A DNA stretch of 9,617 nucleotides, taken from contig CP058705.1 of NCBI GenBank assembly GCA_013414705.1, positions 603,668 through 613,284 of the forward strand, in the 5' to 3' direction. The DNA is from Defluviicoccus sp. (GTDB taxonomy: Bacteria; Pseudomonadota; Alphaproteobacteria; Rhodospirillales; Defluviicoccaceae). The notes beneath the pieces are model-generated. The model worked only from the letters and a program-made list of their open reading frames with translations. It ran no database searches and was not told the DNA's origin. How positions within the stretch are numbered: the stretch's first letter is position 1; every line of letters begins with the position of its first letter. Shown here in pieces: positions 5,353 to 9,617 of this stretch. A program made the translations under genes and the position numbers.

Positions 5353-6237
5353 TCACAGCTTCACCATGACGTTGAGGAACAGGCTGGGCTGCAGAGTGTT
5401 GTGCGGCTGGCCGCCACCGGCGGACGCGGTGGCGCCGCTGAGCGCATGCGTGTGCGCCCCGGCGGAGCCGGTCGACCCGGAGCCGGTGGCGGGACCGGAG
5501 AGCCAGTCGGCGGTGCCACCCGATATCGTGCCGTGGGTATTGATGCTGTGGGTGTGCGCACCAACGCTGTCGGTGACGAGCGAGCCGGCACCATGGCTGT
5601 GCGCAGCACTCTCGGCCAGGGTCAGTGCATGCGCTTCCTCGCCCAGCGTCTCACCCAGGGCGCGCGCCGTCAGGCCGGTTCCCCAGCCGGCGGCACACAG
5701 CGCACGGCCGAGCGCCTTCGGCAGCACCAGGCGGCGCAGGGCGGACCAGTCCGAGGCGGCCGAGGCGCCGCGGCCGACGGGGGTGCCCGACGCGTCCTGC
5801 AGCGGCGCCCAGGCGTGGGCGACGGTGCTCCACAGCAGCGCAAACAGCGCCGCACAGTCGGCGTTGGCACGCGCGGTCGCGCCCGAGCCTGAGTTGCCGA
5901 TCGAGCCGTCGTTCATCATCACCCAGCCGGGATCGGCACTGGCCTTGAACGTCGCCTTGACGTCGCCGGTGGTAAACGCGTTGCTCGGCACGTCGACGGC
6001 AGTCCACTTCATCGGTGGGCCGATGGTGCCAACGGGGTTCCAGGCGGTGTTGGTCGGATCGCGCAGTTTGATCAGGCCCGAGCCCTGGTCGAACCATAGC
6101 ATGTTGGGATAGGCCGGGCTGGGCTCGGTGGTGGCGGAATGGCCGCTGGCGAGCGCCTGCAGGCTGGCGTTGACGCGGGCGCGGAACAGCGTGCCCGCCT
6201 GGTTGGCGATCTGGCCGAGATCGGCAGCCTGGGTCAT
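5353..6237 (-). CDS. Phage tail collar-domain fibre protein
   Basis: This encodes 294 residues, starting in an ATGA overlap with the preceding gene (6237-6234). Residues 1-72 form the anchor-like domain shared with the next gene. Residues about 100-185 contain GWVMMNDGSIGN and NADCAALFALLWS, followed by LVLPKALGRALCAAGWGTG. This is the arrangement of the phage tail collar domain (Pfam PF07484), found in short tail fibres. The C-terminal third has three His-X-His motifs (AHSH, then AHTH twice), the kind that bind metal ions in trimeric fibre tips such as T4 gp37. It ends with the typical GGGQPHNTLQPSLFLNVMVKL pattern. The frame is clean throughout. The likely role is a receptor-binding fibre at the tail tip. 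Confidence 0.82.
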   Translation of the reverse strand: MTQAADLGQIANQAGTLFRARVNASLQALASGHSATTEPSPAYPNMLWFDQGSGLIKLRDPTNTAWNPVGTIGPPMKWTAVDVPSNAFTTGDVKATFKASADPGWVMMNDGSIGNSGSGATARANADCAALFALLWSTVAHAWAPLQDASGTPVGRGASAASDWSALRRLVLPKALGRALCAAGWGTGLTARALGETLGEEAHALTLAESAAHSHGAGSLVTDSVGAHTHSINTHGTISGGTADWLSGPATGSGSTGSAGAHTHALSGATASAGGGQPHNTLQPSLFLNVMVKL

Positions 6238-6596
6238 CGGACGGCATCCGCGGCACTGCGCCGGCCGTCGACGCTCCGTCGCCAGGCGGCGATCGCCTTC
6301 TGTGTCGGTGCCGGCAGTTCGAGACCCAGTTGCCGTTCGAGCTGCTCGACGAATGCCACCAGGCCTTCGACCAGCCCCGGGGTCTCCCGTTCGGCGACGT
6401 CGAGCGGTTCGGCTGCGACCGGCAGGAAGGTGGCGCGCAGGAAGTCCCAGCGGTACTGGCCGAGGCGCTGACGCAGGTCGTGGTTGGGCGGCAACGCGAC
6501 GGTGCGGGCCACAGGATCGGTGCGGTGATCGGCGGACGAGACGGTGTCGACGGCGATGGCGACGCCGGTCGCATCCAGGCGGGCGATATCGGGCAT
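6234..6596 (-). CDS. Phage tail-module protein of unknown function, 120 residues
   Basis: ATG at 6596-6594 follows AAGGAG at a spacing of six bases. The stop overlaps the next start (ATGA). The protein begins with a short beta-like part (MPDIARLDATGVAIAVDTVS), then a polar segment with LPPNHDLRQRLGQYRWDFLR. It ends in amphipathic helices rich in Leu and Glu (LVEGLVAFVEQLERQLGLEL). It has no signal peptide or membrane segment. I do not recognise a named family. Its place between the tip protein and the collar fibre suggests a structural or assembly role in the tail, which is inference. Confidence 0.7.
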   Translation of the reverse strand: MPDIARLDATGVAIAVDTVSSADHRTDPVARTVALPPNHDLRQRLGQYRWDFLRATFLPVAAEPLDVAERETPGLVEGLVAFVEQLERQLGLELPAPTQKAIAAWRRSVDGRRSAADAVR

Positions 6597-6630
6597 GACG
6601 TCTCCTTGCAGGTTGCAGAGATCGCGGTGC

Positions 6631-9617
6631 TCAGGCGACTTCTTCGGCGATCAGCGCGAGCTCGGTGATGCGCGGACCATAGGTGCTGTCGGCGGTGACC
6701 AGCCGGCACTGCAGCTCACCCACGGCGCGGGCGGTGATCTCGTTGGCATCGATGCGCATCGGCGGTCCCCAGAAGGGATCTCCGTTCGGATCATCGTCGG
6801 TGAGCCGTCCCCAGATGCTGGCATCAACCGAGGCGCCGGTGACGCCATCGATATCCGGCCAGGAATCGATGTCGGTGGTGCGTGCGTCGATGCTGTCGTA
6901 GGGATTGACCGCTGCCAGCTTCAGGCGGCTGGTCAGCCGGACGCTGCGCACGGCACCCAGGTCGATGCCGGCCGAGAAGTGGTAGGTGCCGGCAGGGGCC
7001 ACACTGCTGCCGGCGGTATCCCAGTCGGCCAGGGAATCCACGTCCGGCACCGCGTCGAAGCTACCGACCTCGAGCAGCTGCAGGCCGCCGTCGACGACGG
7101 CACAGTTCTCCCTGCTGCCCGGGAAGTCCGGATGCTCGATCCGGGTTGCGACCGGACTGAAGGCGAGCACGCTCGCCTGGCGGCTGGAGACCGTGGCGAC
7201 CTGCTCGGAGGCACGGCCGCCGGAATCATGCACCCGGGCGAGATAGGTGCCCTCCTTGAGCGGCATGAAGACGTGCGTCTGGTCGCCGTTGACGGTGCGC
7301 GCCAGCGACGTCGAGTTCGGCCATGTCGCCCCGCTCAGCTCCGGGGTGTGCCGGAAGCCGATCCAGCCGCCGACCTGGACGTCGAGGTCGGGCGCGAGGT
7401 CCCAGCGCAGCAGCGCCTGGCCACCGACGATGGCGAGGCTCAGATTCTGCAGCCCCGTGGGCGGGCTCGAGCGGCCGATCACCTGATAGCCGGAGACCTG
7501 TGTCGGCAGCGAGGCCGGATAGTCGGGATGGGTGCGCTGCAGGATGAAGTCGTAGCTGAGACCCGACGCCAGGCCGATGAGGGCGACGCTGCCGACGGTC
7601 TCCTCCTGGATGCTGGCCGCCTGCCACTGGCCGTCGGTGCCGGACGGGCGGACCAGCACCTGGGTGCGGGTGCCCTCGATGCCGATCGGCTGCAGCGAGA
7701 ACACCACCCGTTCGACCAGCGCGCGGCTGGCGGTGACCAGCATCACCGTCTCGTCGGAGCGGATATCGAGCACGTGCGGTGCCGGCAGCGTCGCGGGCCG
7801 GGTGACCACCGGATCATACGCCGGGATCGGTCCCTGCTCGGCAAGGTGCACGCCCGGCGCTTCGGCGATCAGCGTCAGCCGGGCGCTGAGGTCGGCGCGC
7901 GGCTCGATGTCGCGCACCAGGACGCGCAGGCTCTCGCGGCCGAGCTCGCCGAAGGCAACCAGGTCGCCCGCCGACGGTGCGTCGGCCAGCAGCGGCGGGT
8001 CGCGGAACGCCAGCGTGGCGTGCTCGCCGGCGACGGTGGTGACGGCATAGAGATCGGTGCGCTGCGCACCGAGCACGACGCGGCGTGCCCGGAGGCCGTA
8101 GTCGGTGCCGTCCTGCATCGGCACCGCCGCATCGAGGGTGACGCCGAGCGCCCGGGCGCCGTCGTTGTTGCCATCGACGGGGCCATCGACGGTAATGGTG
8201 GCGATGCGGGCGGAGCCGAGACCGACGGCGATGACGTCGTGTTGCAGCGCGACCAGGTCGCCGCGCTCGCACGCCAGGTGCTCGATGTCACAGGTGATGC
8301 GGTGCACCTCGCGGCGCAGCCGCTGCTGCGCCAGGTGGTAGCGGCCTTCCGTCCACGCCTGCTCGCGGCGGGTCAGGCCGATCCACTCGACCCGGTCGAT
8401 GCGGGTTGCCGTGCTGGCATCGTAGCCGTCGTCGTAGACCACCAGCTCGTCGTCGGTGCGCCAGCCCGAGGCGGCATCGACGTAGCCGATGCGGTAGCCG
8501 TGCGGGATCGGCGCATGCGTCAGCTCGCCTTCGTAATCCCAGCTGTTGCGCGGCGTGAACAGCCGCACCGGGACACTGCGCGGCGCATCGATGATCACCG
8601 AGAACAGCAGATCGCGCAGGCCGGGCACCGCCCGGCCGACGCGGGCGATGCGGGTCAGCACGTCCCACAGCGAGGTTTTGGCCTCGATGACGCCGTTGAA
8701 GTCGCGGCCGACCGGCCGGGTGAGATCGTCCCACTCCGCCAGCCGCGCGAGATCGATCTGCGCATCGGTGGCAGGACGCTCGCGGGCCGGATGCTGCAGC
8801 ACATGGCGGAACAGCGCCGCCGGCGACGACGTCGGCCGCCACACCCACTGGCCGGAGACTGCGTCCCAGTCCCGGGCGATGGTGCGTGCCACGACATTGA
8901 ACGCATCGATCACGCCCGACAGCTGGCCCGAGGCCTTGATGCGCAGCGCCAGCTTGGCCACAGACGGCACCGCCACCGGCGCGCCGTGGGTGATGCTGCG
9001 CAGCGCGATCCAGGCGAAGTTGCCGAAGTTGCGCTGCTCGTCCTGGTCGCCGGTGACGTTGGTCACCCGGATGTCGTAGCGGCGCTGCGCATCGGCGGTG
9101 CCGTACGCATCCGTCTTCCAGCTGTGGCCCCAGTAGAGCGGCGTCGTCTGCTGGCCGGTGATGCCCTTCTCGACGACCAGCGCCCAGTGGTCCTCGCCGG
9201 CCGGCGACTGCTCGATGCGCACCGTCTGGGTGCGCGCCTTCGGCTTGCCGGGCGGATCGTTCTGGATGTGGACGATGCCGCGCTCGAACAACAGCTCGAT
9301 GCCGACCTCGTCGGCTGCCGCCTGTGTCGTGCGAACCACCGGGGCGGCTGCCCGGACCGCGGCGGATAGGCCCTCCTCATGCACGTCGTTGGGGAACAGG
9401 GTGAACGGCTGGCTCTGATCACGGTCCCAGGCGTCGGCAAGCGAAGGGTCGGCAAGACCGTTGAAGGTGATCGTCTCGCCCGCCCGGTAGCGGACGTCAT
9501 CGATCGATCCGCTGCCCGATGCCGTCCAGGTGTCGCCGAAGGCGGATCGGGTGGATAGAGTCCCGTGCCCGGATCCCAGCTGCCGCGATCGGTGAGCTGT
9601 CCATAGCCGCGGCGGAA
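6631..9617 (-). CDS. TipJ/host-specificity-type tail tip protein, 5' end outside window
   Basis: This large tail-tip protein (lambda J-like) sits at the centre of the baseplate-like tip and carries the fibres. The main frame is open from the window edge to the stop at 6633-6631. An in-frame GTG at 9384 opens 917 residues. However, the coding sense clearly continues upstream (DDVRYRAGETITFNGLADPS, then SQPFTLFP), so that GTG is not the true start. Counting from it, residues 1-500 form the J-type core (LLFERGIVHI, then DAFNVVARTIARDWD and LWDVLTRIARVGRA). Residues about 520-720 resemble fibronectin-III-like beta modules, and about 800-917 form the C-terminal domain (IDARTTDIDSWPDIDG, then DDPNGDPFWGPPMRID). 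Near 9545 the frame slips. Upstream sense reads RRGYGQ...GSWDPGTGLYPPD in another frame, and one extra C gives PPDPAFGDTW. The 5' end of the gene lies off the window. Confidence 0.85.
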   Translation of the reverse strand, partial: PPRLWTAHRSRQLGSGHGTLSTRSAFGDTWTASGSGSIDDVRYRAGETITFNGLADPSLADAWDRDQSQPFTLFPNDVHEEGLSAAVRAAAPVVRTTQAAADEVGIELLFERGIVHIQNDPPGKPKARTQTVRIEQSPAGEDHWALVVEKGITGQQTTPLYWGHSWKTDAYGTADAQRRYDIRVTNVTGDQDEQRNFGNFAWIALRSITHGAPVAVPSVAKLALRIKASGQLSGVIDAFNVVARTIARDWDAVSGQWVWRPTSSPAALFRHVLQHPARERPATDAQIDLARLAEWDDLTRPVGRDFNGVIEAKTSLWDVLTRIARVGRAVPGLRDLLFSVIIDAPRSVPVRLFTPRNSWDYEGELTHAPIPHGYRIGYVDAASGWRTDDELVVYDDGYDASTATRIDRVEWIGLTRREQAWTEGRYHLAQQRLRREVHRITCDIEHLACERGDLVALQHDVIAVGLGSARIATITVDGPVDGNNDGARALGVTLDAAVPMQDGTDYGLRARRVVLGAQRTDLYAVTTVAGEHATLAFRDPPLLADAPSAGDLVAFGELGRESLRVLVRDIEPRADLSARLTLIAEAPGVHLAEQGPIPAYDPVVTRPATLPAPHVLDIRSDETVMLVTASRALVERVVFSLQPIGIEGTRTQVLVRPSGTDGQWQAASIQEETVGSVALIGLASGLSYDFILQRTHPDYPASLPTQVSGYQVIGRSSPPTGLQNLSLAIVGGQALLRWDLAPDLDVQVGGWIGFRHTPELSGATWPNSTSLARTVNGDQTHVFMPLKEGTYLARVHDSGGRASEQVATVSSRQASVLAFSPVATRIEHPDFPGSRENCAVVDGGLQLLEVGSFDAVPDVDSLADWDTAGSSVAPAGTYHFSAGIDLGAVRSVRLTSRLKLAAVNPYDSIDARTTDIDSWPDIDGVTGASVDASIWGRLTDDDPNGDPFWGPPMRIDANEITARAVGELQCRLVTADSTYGPRITELALIAEEVA

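Noticed and set aside
5651..6709. A 352-codon minus-strand frame spanning the collar gene and the gene before it.
   Set aside because: It lies in another frame of two well-supported genes, with Arg/Pro/Ser-rich composition and no recognisable fold.
6544..9369. A very long open frame (941 codons) on the plus strand, opposite the tail tip gene.
   Set aside because: In GC-rich DNA the strand opposite a real gene is often free of stops. Its Asp/Gly/Arg/Ala/Val-rich composition is that of a mirror frame, while the minus strand matches known tail-tip features and fits the operon.
1..9617. CRISPR array or tandem DNA repeats.
   Set aside because: I found no regularly spaced identical repeats anywhere. 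The only repeated units are protein-level repeats in the distal tail gene and the single pair near 2908 and 2988.

Overview
The window is GC-rich bacterial DNA. Its codon use favours G or C in third position, which fits a high-GC proteobacterium. An alphaproteobacterium is a plausible guess, but nothing here proves it. The window joins ordinary chromosomal genes (about 1-2600) to the tail end of a siphovirus-type prophage (about 2800-9617).

Left part. A leftward gene at 1-387 is cut by the window edge. Its N-terminal 129 residues end in a PWELL segment typical of the start of a CHAT (caspase-like) protease domain. Next is a leftward FAD-dependent oxidoreductase gene (662-1992). It is broken by two single-base frame disruptions and followed by a 14-bp hairpin that could be its terminator. 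A roughly 300-bp divergent intergenic region carries a perfect 14-bp palindrome. It leads to a rightward 97-residue PQ-loop/SemiSWEET-type membrane transporter gene (2292-2585).

Right part. From about 9617 down to about 3044 the leftward strand carries a tail-tip and tail-fibre operon. In order of transcription it holds a TipJ/host-specificity protein (incomplete at the window edge), a 120-residue phage protein of unknown role, a tail-collar fibre protein with His-X-His motifs, a second fibre-like protein that shares its N-terminal anchor with the collar protein, and a distal protein built of three related repeats of about 115-125 residues. The genes are tightly packed with ATGA overlaps or short gaps, so translation is probably coupled. 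Together they would build the tail tip and receptor-binding appendages. No integrase, tRNA or attachment site is visible, and the prophage boundary lies somewhere in the 2586-3043 gap.

The most notable general signal is that five otherwise convincing reading frames need a single-base correction: at about 1065, 1155, 3088, 4285 and 9545. Each sits in a run of at least two identical bases. The three phage genes each look one base short, and the oxidoreductase looks one base too long at two places. Either the assembly has short-homopolymer errors or the region is decaying. A recoding explanation is possible at 3088 but weakly supported. I see no convincing new multi-gene system. The best candidates for follow-up are the CHAT protein running off the left edge and the paralogous, repeat-built tail-fibre set.
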